From Acidobacteriaceae bacterium (GTDB lineage Bacteria > Acidobacteriota > Terriglobia > Terriglobales > Acidobacteriaceae), in contig JASHUH010000308.1 of the NCBI GenBank assembly GCA_030040115.1, forward strand, positions 1-5,038: a stretch of DNA of 5,038 bases, in the 5' to 3' direction. The notes beneath the pieces were generated by a model that searched no databases, had not been told where the DNA came from, and was given only the letters and a program-made list of their open reading frames with translations. The stretch's first letter is position 1; each line of letters begins with the position of its first letter. This document shows, piece by piece, positions 1 to 4,607 of the stretch. The position numbers and the translations under genes were made by a program.

Positions 1-480
1 GGTCAGAACATCCTCGGACGCACCGGTCGTGGTGGAGTCTCCGGTGTAGATCGTGAACGAATTGTCGAAAACCTGCTGTTGGTTATAGGTGGTTGTCGAG
101 CCGATGTTGCTGATTTCGGCCAGGATCGACTGATACTCTTGGTTGGCGGCAGCGTCTTGCGTGGAGTTGAGCGTGCCGTTCGAAACTTCGGTGGCCAGAG
201 TAACGGCACGGTTGAGCAGGCTTGTCACCTGCGAAAGCGCGCCGTCGGCTACCTGCAGAAGGCCCACGCCTTCCGTCGCATTGGTTTCTGACTGACTTAG
301 CGCCGTCTGGTTGGCTTCGAGGCCGTTGACCAGCGACAGGCCGGCCGCATCGTCCGCGCCGGAGTTGATCTGCGATCCGGTCGACAACTGCTGCAGCACG
401 GTGTTCAGTTGGTTGTTTGTGTTGTTGAGCGCATTCTCCGCATACACCGCGGAGAGGTTATTCAAGACACCCAGGGACAT
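1..480 (-). CDS. fliC: Flagellin, N-terminal part (gene runs off the left edge)
   Basis: Flagellin is the secreted subunit that polymerises into the flagellar filament. The visible 160 residues, read from the ATG at 480-478, are the conserved N-terminal D0/D1 helical region. A heptad-like D0 helix covers about residues 4-32. The hallmark LSTGSQINSGADDAAGLSL lies at 32-50, followed by the long D1 helix region (about 60-125) with NATEGVGLLQVADGAL at 67-82 and LNRAVTLATE at 89-98. The segment FDNSFTIYTGD (138-148) begins the D1/D2 transition. The start is well supported: AAGGAG at 492-487 leaves a six-base spacer. No cleavable signal peptide is seen, as expected for a type III export substrate. 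The gene diverges from flbD and has its own sigma-28-like promoter. The TLR5-type Arg and Leu of D1 appear as R91 and L95, but the intervening Arg-Glu of enteric flagellins is Val-Thr here. The C-terminal D0 domain is outside the window, so total size and variable domain are unknown. Known as fliC or hag; the symbol is generic. Confidence 0.96.
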   Translation of the reverse strand, partial: MSLGVLNNLSAVYAENALNNTNNQLNTVLQQLSTGSQINSGADDAAGLSLVNGLEANQTALSQSETNATEGVGLLQVADGALSQVTSLLNRAVTLATEVSNGTLNSTQDAAANQEYQSILAEISNIGSTTTYNQQQVFDNSFTIYTGDSTTTGASEDVLT

Positions 481-526
481 GGGGTTCTCCTTGTTGGATG
501 CGGTGATTTGCGGCCCAATTCCGGGA

Positions 527-540
527 GCGCCCCACCTTTT
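527..540 (+). repeat. Direct repeat, copy 1 (GCGCCCCACCTTTT), in flagellin leader
   Basis: This 14-mer matches 618-630 except for one extra C. Similarity continues weakly past the T run (ATCCAGCGTGG against GTGTCCCGCTGG). It lies inside the predicted untranslated leader of flagellin, while the second copy sits just upstream of the promoter -35 box. The two could be binding sites or remnants of a dispersed repeat. Confidence 0.5.
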
Positions 541-589
541 ATCCAGCGTGGTTGCTGCTTTCGGCTCGGAGCCGTCGCATCTGGCTGCT

Positions 590-616
590 TCTTCGGCGCA
601 CGCCCTAGGGACTTTA
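590..616 (-). promoter_or_regulatory. Sigma-28 (FliA) type promoter for flagellin
   Basis: Read on the minus strand, TAAAGTCC (616-609), an 11-base spacer, and GCCGAAGA (597-590) match the enteric consensus TAAAGTTT-N11-GCCGATAA at six of eight positions in each half, with exact spacing. Transcription would start near 583, giving a leader of about 100 bases before the flagellin ATG at 480. Flagellin is the classic sigma-28 target, which supports the call. The start point is inferred, not observed. Confidence 0.78.
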
Positions 617-617
617 T

Positions 618-630
618 GCGCCCACCTTTT
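618..630 (+). repeat. Direct repeat, copy 2 (GCGCCCACCTTTT), abutting the flagellin -35 box
   Basis: This is the second copy of the 13/14-mer found at 527-540, 91 bases away. It begins one base beyond the -35 element of the flagellin promoter (609-616) and is followed immediately by the inverted repeat at 631-649. The position would suit a regulator-binding site, but no known operator is recognised. Confidence 0.5.
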
Positions 631-649
631 GTGTCCCGCTGGGGGACAC
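631..649. repeat. Perfect 7-bp inverted repeat between two divergent promoters
   Basis: GTGTCCC (631-637), a five-base loop, and GGGACAC (643-649) are exact reverse complements. The element lies between the two sigma-28-like promoters, about 50 to 65 bp upstream of the flagellin start and about 55 to 75 bp upstream of the flbD start. It could be a shared operator, or part of a dispersed palindromic repeat together with the flanking CCCACCTTTT. It has no T-tract and is not a terminator. Confidence 0.5.
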
Positions 650-672
650 TTCCGCCGGCAAATTTTAATTTT

Positions 673-699
673 TTAACCTTTTGCGCCCCTTGCCGATAA
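673..699 (+). promoter_or_regulatory. Sigma-28 (FliA) type promoter for flbD-motA-motB
   Basis: The plus strand has TTAACCTT (673-680), 11 bases, then GCCGATAA (692-699). The -10 half matches the consensus at all eight positions; the -35 half is weaker (five of eight). The predicted start, near 706, falls just before the AAGGAG ribosome site at 708, leaving a very short leader of about 16 bases. Placement directly upstream of a FlbD/stator operon agrees with late-class flagellar control. Confidence 0.75.
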
Positions 700-707
700 C
701 CTCTGCG

Positions 708-713
708 AAGGAG
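708..713 (+). promoter_or_regulatory. Ribosome binding site that sets the flbD start
   Basis: AAGGAG ends eight bases before the ATG at 722 but only two bases before the in-frame GTG at 716. The spacing rules out the GTG and selects the ATG. The ATG also gives the family-typical beginning MIELTRLNG. Confidence 0.85.
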
Positions 714-721
714 CTGTGGCG

Positions 722-1042
722 ATGATCGAATTAACGCGCCTCAATGGCCGTCCGATGGTGCTCAACAGTGATCTCATCAAGACCGCCGAAGCCTCGCCCG
801 ACACCATGCTCACGCTTATCACCGGAGAAAAGCTGATCGTGCGCGAAGAAATCGCCGAGGTGGTCGATCGGGTGCTCGCCTACCGCGCCCGCCTGCTGGC
901 CGGCGTGGCCAAGCGGCTGCATCATTTCGACGACCTCGCGCGTGTGACTGCGATGTCCAGTCTCGATCTCGCCGATCCGGCCGGAGGCGCGTCCAGGCCG
1001 AAGCCCGAAGGAGGCTCCAAAAGGCTGGCGGCCAGTTCTTAG
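722..1042 (+). CDS. flbD: FlbD/SwrD family flagellar protein
   Basis: This 106-residue protein has the full FlbD core in its first 57 residues or so: MIELTRLNGRPMVLN at 1-15, DLIKTAEASPDTMLTL at 17-32, then GEKLIVREE and EVVDR to residue 50. In Bacillus subtilis the homologue SwrD (YlzI) raises flagellar motor power and is needed for swarming. It is a small cytoplasmic protein and is usually encoded in flagellar operons. Here it lies first in an operon with motA and motB, which fits a role at the stator. It should not be confused with the unrelated Caulobacter transcription factor also called FlbD. The ATG at 722 is chosen over an in-frame GTG at 716 on ribosome-site spacing. Family members are commonly about 60 to 75 residues; this one has an extra tail from about residue 60, ending in a Gly/Pro/Ser-rich basic stretch of unknown role. 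The stop codon (1040-1042) falls inside a degenerate repeat arm. Confidence 0.9.
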   Translation: MIELTRLNGRPMVLNSDLIKTAEASPDTMLTLITGEKLIVREEIAEVVDRVLAYRARLLAGVAKRLHHFDDLARVTAMSSLDLADPAGGASRPKPEGGSKRLAASS

Positions 1043-1051
1043 CTCTCGGCT
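1038..1051 (-). repeat. Left inverted arm of CTGA-type repeat, gap A
   Basis: CTTAGCTCTCGGCT matches the reverse complement of the heptamer array at 1147-1160 at 12 of 14 positions. It overlaps the last bases of flbD, including its TAG stop. With 1146-1173 it brackets about 95 bp of non-coding DNA. The arm is short and degenerate, so support is moderate. Confidence 0.5.
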
Positions 1052-1145
1052 TGCGCCGGCGCCGGGCAACGACTTGGAAGGGCGCTTTTACCGGATCGGC
1101 ATTTGTCGGCGGCTTCCGTTGCGAAATTTGGACGACAACGCCGCA

Positions 1146-1173
1146 GAGCTGAGAGCTGAGAGCTGAAAGCTGC
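1146..1173 (+). repeat. Tandem heptamer repeat, GAGCTGA x3 plus AAGCTGC, gap A
   Basis: There are three perfect copies of GAGCTGA (1146-1152, 1153-1159, 1160-1166), then a degenerate fourth (1167-1173). The array ends just before the motA ribosome site (GAGGAG, 1179-1184), so it would lie in the flbD-motA transcript. The rest of this 148-base gap (1043-1190) has no convincing ORF, promoter or terminator. The CTGA core recurs in the other repeat-bearing gaps of the window. Confidence 0.85.
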
Positions 1174-1190
1174 TTTTCGAGGAGCGGCTC

Positions 1191-1964
1191 ATGGATAAAG
1201 GAAGCATCGGCGGAGTTTTCCTGGCCGTTGCCGGCATCGTCGCGGGTTTGCTCATCGAAGGCGGCAACCTGGGCCAGATCCTGCAGCCCACTGCGGCCCT
1301 CATCGTCTTTGGCGGCACGCTGGGCGCCGTCCTGCTCCAGTTTCCGCTGAACACGGTCTTCGCCGCCTTCCGCAGCCTCGGCCACATCTTCGCCGCCCCG
1401 CAAAAGTACGACTCGCAAATTGTCCGGCTGCTGGTCTCTTTCGCCAACAAAGCGCGCCGGCACGGTATGGTGTCCCTCGACGCCGATCTCGAATCCATTC
1501 ACGATCCTTTCCTCAAGCAGGCTCTCATGCTCGCCGTCGACGGCACAGAACCCGCCGACGTGCGCAACATCATGCGCGTCAATCTGGATTCGCTTACCGA
1601 AGAAGAAGAGCGCCTGCCCGCCGTCTTCGAGTCCGCCGGCGGCTTTTCACCCACCATCGGCATCCTGGGCGCCGTCCTCGGCCTCATTCAGGTGATGCAG
1701 CACCTCGACAATATCCAGGAAGTGGGCCGCGGCATCGCCGTCGCCTTTGTCGCCACCATCTACGGCGTCGGCATCGCCAATCTCTTCTTCCTGCCCTTCG
1801 CCGGCAAAATGCACCTCCGCATCCGCAACCGCCATCGCCGCCGCGAAATGATGCTGGACGGCGTCATCTCCATCCTCGAAGGCATCAACCCGCGCATGCT
1901 CGAAATCAAGCTCAACGGCTTTCTCGATGACGCCAATCGCGAAACTAAGGAGCGCGCCGCATGA
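1191..1964 (+). CDS. motA: Flagellar motor stator protein MotA
   Basis: MotA forms, with MotB, the inner-membrane ion channel that drives flagellar rotation; five MotA surround two MotB. The 257-residue protein is of normal family length and has four membrane segments at about 4-24, 33-52, 153-171 and 183-206. A large cytoplasmic loop lies between the second and third. The diagnostic FSPTIGILGAVLGLIQVM (152-169) carries the conserved proline P154 before the third helix. VATIYGVGIANLFFLPF (187-203) is the fourth-helix signature, with P202. The charged loop residues that contact rotor protein FliG appear as R89/R90 near DADLE (97-101); the usual Glu a few residues after the Arg seems to be Asp97. 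GAGGAG (1179-1184) with a six-base spacer supports the ATG. The stop overlaps the motB start (ATGA, 1961-1964), indicating translational coupling. Ion specificity cannot be read with confidence. Confidence 0.97.
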   Translation: MDKGSIGGVFLAVAGIVAGLLIEGGNLGQILQPTAALIVFGGTLGAVLLQFPLNTVFAAFRSLGHIFAAPQKYDSQIVRLLVSFANKARRHGMVSLDADLESIHDPFLKQALMLAVDGTEPADVRNIMRVNLDSLTEEEERLPAVFESAGGFSPTIGILGAVLGLIQVMQHLDNIQEVGRGIAVAFVATIYGVGIANLFFLPFAGKMHLRIRNRHRRREMMLDGVISILEGINPRMLEIKLNGFLDDANRETKERAA

Positions 1965-2776
1965 ACCAGCACGCGCGCAAAGGCCGCATCGGCCACGACC
2001 GCTGGCTGGTCTCCTACGCCGATTTCATCACCCTCATGTTCGGGTTCTTCGTGGTGCTGTACGCCTTCGCTAAAGCCGACCAGAAGAAACAGGTTCAGGT
2101 CTCCGCCGCCATCGACGTTGCTTTCCGCTCCCTCGGCTTTTTTCCTGCAACCGCAGCCCGTCTTTCTCGAGCAGCCGCGGGCGGCGCGGAACCGGCGGCC
2201 ATGCCCATGAACATCGTCATGGGCGAAGACCTGCTCGCTCCCGCGCAGGTCAAAAGCGACCTCGAACGCATCCGCAGCGCCATGACCCAGACCCTCTCCA
2301 ACGAAGTGGCGGCCCACACGGTCTCGATTCAAATGGGGCGCGACGGCCTCGTCGTCAGTCTGCGCGAGGCCGGGTTTTTCGACTCTGGCTCCGCCATTCC
2401 CAAGCCTGAAGCGCTCCCCACGTTGCGTCGCATCGCCGGATTGCTCGGCCGCACCGCCTACGACGTCCGCATCGAGGGCCACACCGACAACATTCCCATC
2501 CACAACAGCCAGTTCGGTTCCAATTGGGAGCTGTCCACGGCCCGCGCCACACATATCGCCCGCCTCTTCCTCGACCTCAAGGCCATTCCCCCGGAGCATC
2601 TCTCCGCCGCCGGTTATGCTGAGTTTCATCCCGTCGCCAGCAATGAGACCCCCGAGGGCCGCGCTGAAAATCGACGCGTCGACTTGGTCGTCGTGCCCCG
2701 CACCCAAATTAACTTCGCCGCGCCCAACGCGCCGCCTTCGCCCGGCAACTGGCGCAAAATTACCGACGACGAATAA
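1961..2776 (+). CDS. motB: Flagellar motor stator protein MotB
   Basis: MotB is the peptidoglycan-anchored half of the stator. The 271-residue protein starts with a short basic cytoplasmic tail and then a single membrane helix, about 15-37. This helix carries the family motif SYADFITLMFGFFVVLYAF (18-36); Asp21 is the essential ion-binding residue. A plug and linker segment follows, Ala-rich around 62-82. The C-terminal OmpA-like peptidoglycan-binding domain, about 125-248, has GHTDNIPI at 173-180 (D176), ELSTARA at 190-196 (R195) and ENRRVDLVVV at 236-245. The ATG overlaps the motA stop by four bases, the usual MotA/MotB coupling that helps keep the ratio of the two proteins. The short Pro/Asn-rich tail after 248 is unremarkable. 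The gene ends the flagellar operon; I see no terminator hairpin with a T-tract after it. Whether protons or sodium are used is not decided by these residues alone. Confidence 0.97.
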   Translation: MNQHARKGRIGHDRWLVSYADFITLMFGFFVVLYAFAKADQKKQVQVSAAIDVAFRSLGFFPATAARLSRAAAGGAEPAAMPMNIVMGEDLLAPAQVKSDLERIRSAMTQTLSNEVAAHTVSIQMGRDGLVVSLREAGFFDSGSAIPKPEALPTLRRIAGLLGRTAYDVRIEGHTDNIPIHNSQFGSNWELSTARATHIARLFLDLKAIPPEHLSAAGYAEFHPVASNETPEGRAENRRVDLVVVPRTQINFAAPNAPPSPGNWRKITDDE

Positions 2777-2781
2777 GCGAG

Positions 2782-2821
2782 CCAGCAAGTCAGCAGGTCA
2801 GCGGGTCAGCGAACGGTCAGC
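2782..2821 (-). repeat. Left arm of CTGA-type octamer repeat, gap B
   Basis: Octamers follow motB: CCAGCAAG (2782-2789), TCAGCAGG (2790-2797), TCAGCGGG (2798-2805), TCAGCGAA (2806-2813), then one more TCAGC after a 3-bp slip (2817-2821). On the opposite strand the core reads GCTGA. Bases 2795-2811 match the reverse complement of 2949-2965 at 16 of 17 positions, so this is one arm of an inverted pair. Confidence 0.85.
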
Positions 2822-2843
2822 TCGCGCACCCCCTGGAAGAGGC

Positions 2844-2879
2844 TTGACCAAACAGGCGGATGGGATCGTAGTTTGTCAA
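2844..2879. repeat. Imperfect hairpin in the core of gap B
   Basis: TTGACCAAAC (2844-2853) and GTTTGTCAA (2871-2879) pair over nine bases with one bulged C and a 17-base loop. The hairpin lies between the two repeat arms in the 188-base non-coding space separating the convergent motB and yjbQ. It could help end transcription or be structural in the element, but no T-tract follows on either strand. I see nothing else coding in 2777-2964. Confidence 0.4.
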
Positions 2880-2946
2880 ATGGGGAGCAGTGCGCACGAT
2901 TTACCCGCCAAAGGTATTCTTGACGCTGCTGTGCGACGTTGGCCGA

Positions 2947-2965
2947 CCCGCTGACTCGCTGACCT
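2947..2965 (+). repeat. Right arm of CTGA-type octamer repeat, gap B
   Basis: CCCGCTGA (2947-2954) and CTCGCTGA (2955-2962) are followed by a decayed third unit running into the yjbQ stop codon (2965-2967). Bases 2949-2965 are the 16-of-17 inverted match to 2795-2811. The pair encloses about 137 bp of non-coding DNA. Confidence 0.8.
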
Positions 2966-3381
2966 CACTCCACACCCAGCACTTTCACAATCACCCGCTT
3001 TCTTCGCTGCCCATCGAACTCGGCATAGAACACCCGCTGCCACGTGCCCAGGTCGAGCCTGCCATTTGTCACCGGAAGCGTGGTTTCATGGTGCAGCAGC
3101 AGCGACTTCAAATGCGCGTCGCCGTTGTCTTCGCCGGTGCGGTGGTGCCGGTAATCGGGCCGCGCCGGAGCCAGCTTCTCCAGCCACTCGCCGATGTCCT
3201 CAATCAATCCGTTCTCCAGGTCGTTCACGTAAATCGCCGCCGTAATGTGCATCGGCGAAACAAAGCACAATCCATCCTTCACCCCGCTGCGCTCGACAAT
3301 CTGCTCCACTTCGTCGGTGATGTGCACCATCTCCCGCCGCTTGCGGGTTTCAAAAACCAGATACTCCGTATGACTCTTCAT
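2965..3381 (-). CDS. yjbQ: YjbQ family protein (UPF0047), secondary thiamine-phosphate synthase-like
   Basis: This 138-residue protein spans the whole YjbQ/UPF0047 family, whose usual length is about 130 to 140. Members form compact cytoplasmic beta-rich trimers with a metal site. Some have weak thiamine-phosphate synthase activity in vitro, but the physiological role is unsettled. Family signatures are all present: [12 protein letters not shown] (43-54, His45), [17 protein letters not shown] (79-95; Glu84, Asn86 and His90), GRLDLGTWQ (107-115) and [12 protein letters not shown] (118-129). The histidines are likely metal ligands. The ATG at 3381-3379 is preceded by GGGAGAG (3392-3386) with a four-base spacer. 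It is divergent from the glycosylase gene, with a 62-base shared upstream region, and convergent with motB. No thiamine genes are nearby, so the context gives no pathway. The function assigned is from family membership only. Confidence 0.93.
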   Translation of the reverse strand: MKSHTEYLVFETRKRREMVHITDEVEQIVERSGVKDGLCFVSPMHITAAIYVNDLENGLIEDIGEWLEKLAPARPDYRHHRTGEDNGDAHLKSLLLHHETTLPVTNGRLDLGTWQRVFYAEFDGQRRKRVIVKVLGVE

Positions 3382-3443
3382 GTTGCTCTCCCGCTCCTGG
3401 CAATCCCAACTTCGCCGTTCCTCCGCTTATCCTAACCATAGCC

Positions 3444-4190
3444 GTGAAGTCCCGCCGTCCGCCCACTGCTCCGCAACGTCTCCGCCGCATGCACGAGCTT
3501 CTCGCAGCAGCTTTCGGGCCGCAGCATTGGTGGCCGGCGCAAACCCCGTTCGAGGTCATTCTCGGCGCCTATCTCACCCAAAACACCTCCTGGCGCGCCG
3601 TCGAGCGCTCACTGGCCAATCTCCGCGCCGCCGGAGCGCTCTCGCTCGATGGCCTGCGCACCCTTTCGCTCCACAAACTCCGCCGCCTCATCCAGCCCTC
3701 CGGCTTCTACACGCGCAAGGCCCCTGCCCTCAAAGCCTTCATCGCCATGCTCGACCGCGAATTTTCAGGCTCGCTCGAAAACCTCGTCGCCATGCCTCCG
3801 CCTCAGCTTCGCCGCCGGCTCCTCGCCCTGCCCGGCGTCGGCGCCGAAACCGCCGACGCCATCCTGCTTTACGCCTTTGCGATTCCCGTTCCTGTGGCCG
3901 ACGAGTACCTGCGCCGCATCGCCGAGCGCCACCAACTCCTCGAAACATCCCCCGGCGCCGCCCGCAGCGGCTATGACCGCCTCATCGATCTCACCCGCCG
4001 CGCCTTCGAGCCTGACCCTGCGCCCCACCAGGTGCAACTTTTCAACGAATTCCACGCTCTCGTCGTCGCCGTCGGCAAAGCCCACTGCGGCCGCATCCCG
4101 CATTGCGAAGGCTGCCCCTTAGCCGCCGACCTGCGCCACGTAAGCCAGGGCGGCGATCGCGGCCACCGGCCTTTGAGATCTCACAACTGA
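3444..4190 (+). CDS. HhH-GPD DNA glycosylase, MagIII/COG2231 type (endonuclease III-related)
   Basis: Proteins of this fold remove damaged bases in base excision repair. The 248 residues align by motif with Helicobacter MagIII, a 3-methyladenine glycosylase, better than with true endonuclease III: HWWPAQTPFEVILGAYLTQN at 28-47, IQPSGFYTRKA at 83-93, and the helix-hairpin-helix LLALPGVGAETADAILLYAF at 126-145. Asp153 in VPVADEYLRRI is the catalytic aspartate. The Schiff-base lysine of bifunctional Nth is replaced by Glu135, as in MagIII, so a glycosylase without lyase activity is inferred. Near the C-terminus C215, C221 and C224 resemble an iron-sulfur loop (C-x5-C-x2-C), but the fourth position is Leu230. 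The start is uncertain: the GTG at 3444 gives the family-like run LLAAAFGPQHWWP a preceding helix, while the ATG at 3489 would trim it; neither has a clear ribosome site. The last codons and the stop lie in a tandem repeat. Substrate is unproven. Confidence 0.88.
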   Translation: MKSRRPPTAPQRLRRMHELLAAAFGPQHWWPAQTPFEVILGAYLTQNTSWRAVERSLANLRAAGALSLDGLRTLSLHKLRRLIQPSGFYTRKAPALKAFIAMLDREFSGSLENLVAMPPPQLRRRLLALPGVGAETADAILLYAFAIPVPVADEYLRRIAERHQLLETSPGAARSGYDRLIDLTRRAFEPDPAPHQVQLFNEFHALVVAVGKAHCGRIPHCEGCPLAADLRHVSQGGDRGHRPLRSHN

Positions 4191-4225
4191 GAACTCACAA
4201 CTGAAATCTGAGAACTGGCGACTGA
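4177..4225 (+). repeat. Tandem heptamer repeat, consensus NNWCTSA, seven units, gap C
   Basis: Seven consecutive 7-base units are GATCTCA, CAACTGA, GAACTCA, CAACTGA, AATCTGA, GAACTGG and CGACTGA. All keep CT at positions 4-5. The first two units code for the end of the glycosylase, and its TGA stop (4188-4190) is the TGA of the second unit. The remainder fills most of the 77-base gap before the DUF3467 gene. No inverted partner arm is visible nearby. Confidence 0.85.
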
Positions 4226-4267
4226 CCACCGAGTCCCCCAACCGTGCAGGCGTAATCTGGTTGCATC

Positions 4268-4573
4268 ATGAGCCCATCTCCGCAACCGCCTCAAGTCAAT
4301 CTTGCCCAGACCCCCGATTACCGCGAATCCTACGCCAACAGTGTGCAAGTGCGGGTGAGCGTCTGGGATTTTCAACTCGTTTTCGGCTTGGCCAGCAGCG
4401 AAAGTCCCGACCAGGTCACGATCCGCAATCACCAAGCCATCTTTTTGAGTCCCCAACAAGCCAAAGCCCTCTGGAATATCCTGGGCCAGAACATCGCCCA
4501 ATATGAGCAGGCTTTCGGCACGCTGAACCTCGAGCCCAAGAGCCAGAACTTCCCCCAGGGGCCGGTCAATTGA
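4268..4573 (+). CDS. DUF3467 domain protein
   Basis: This 101-residue protein of unknown function matches the DUF3467 family by pattern. After a Pro/Gln-rich leader it has YANSVQVRVSVWDFQLVFG (22-40), then a variable loop, VTIRNHQAIFLSPQQAKALW (50-69), and NILGQNIAQYEQAFG (70-84). The alternating beta strands followed by a helix ending in YE..FG are typical of the family. No signal peptide, membrane segment or catalytic motif is seen, so it is likely a small cytoplasmic protein. The ATG at 4268 has only a poor ribosome site (AGG about 17 bases upstream), so expression may be low or the start a little different. The membrane glycosyltransferase begins about 35 bases after its stop on the same strand, suggesting co-transcription but not proving a shared function. 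I do not assign a role. Confidence 0.82.
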   Translation: MSPSPQPPQVNLAQTPDYRESYANSVQVRVSVWDFQLVFGLASSESPDQVTIRNHQAIFLSPQQAKALWNILGQNIAQYEQAFGTLNLEPKSQNFPQGPVN

Positions 4574-4595
4574 AATCAGGAGTGTGCGTGGCCCC

Positions 4596-4600
4596 AGGAG
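4596..4600 (+). promoter_or_regulatory. Ribosome binding site favouring a TTG start for the glycosyltransferase
   Basis: AGGAG ends seven bases before the TTG at 4608 and 13 bases before the GTG at 4614. A second AGGAG at 4578-4582 leaves only one base before the in-frame GTG at 4584. Spacing favours 4608, with 4614 the next choice. Confidence 0.5.
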
Positions 4601-4607
4601 CGACTCC

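Noticed and set aside
79..699. Plus-strand open frames over the flagellin and its upstream region
   Set aside because: They are antisense to a clear flagellin coding region or cover the promoter region; their translations show no recognisable family and they lack ribosome sites.
1760..2788. A 342-codon minus-strand frame opposite motA and motB
   Set aside because: It is opposite two unmistakable stator genes. Its Gly/Val/Asp-rich translation is the usual product of antisense reading in GC-rich codons.
2777..2825. Terminator after motB from GCGAGC (2777) and GCTCGC (2820)
   Set aside because: The stem is six bases with a loop of about 37 and no T-tract; the region is better described as octamer repeats.
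2844..2874. Possible sigma-70 promoter (TTGACC then TAGTTT) in the motB-yjbQ gap
   Set aside because: The spacer is 19 bases, the -10 is poor, and it would point into the antisense side of yjbQ with no gene to serve. The same bases are better explained as a hairpin.
4177..4225. CRISPR array or phage attachment site
   Set aside because: The units are 7 bases with no spacers, there are no cas genes, and there is no tRNA or integrase nearby.
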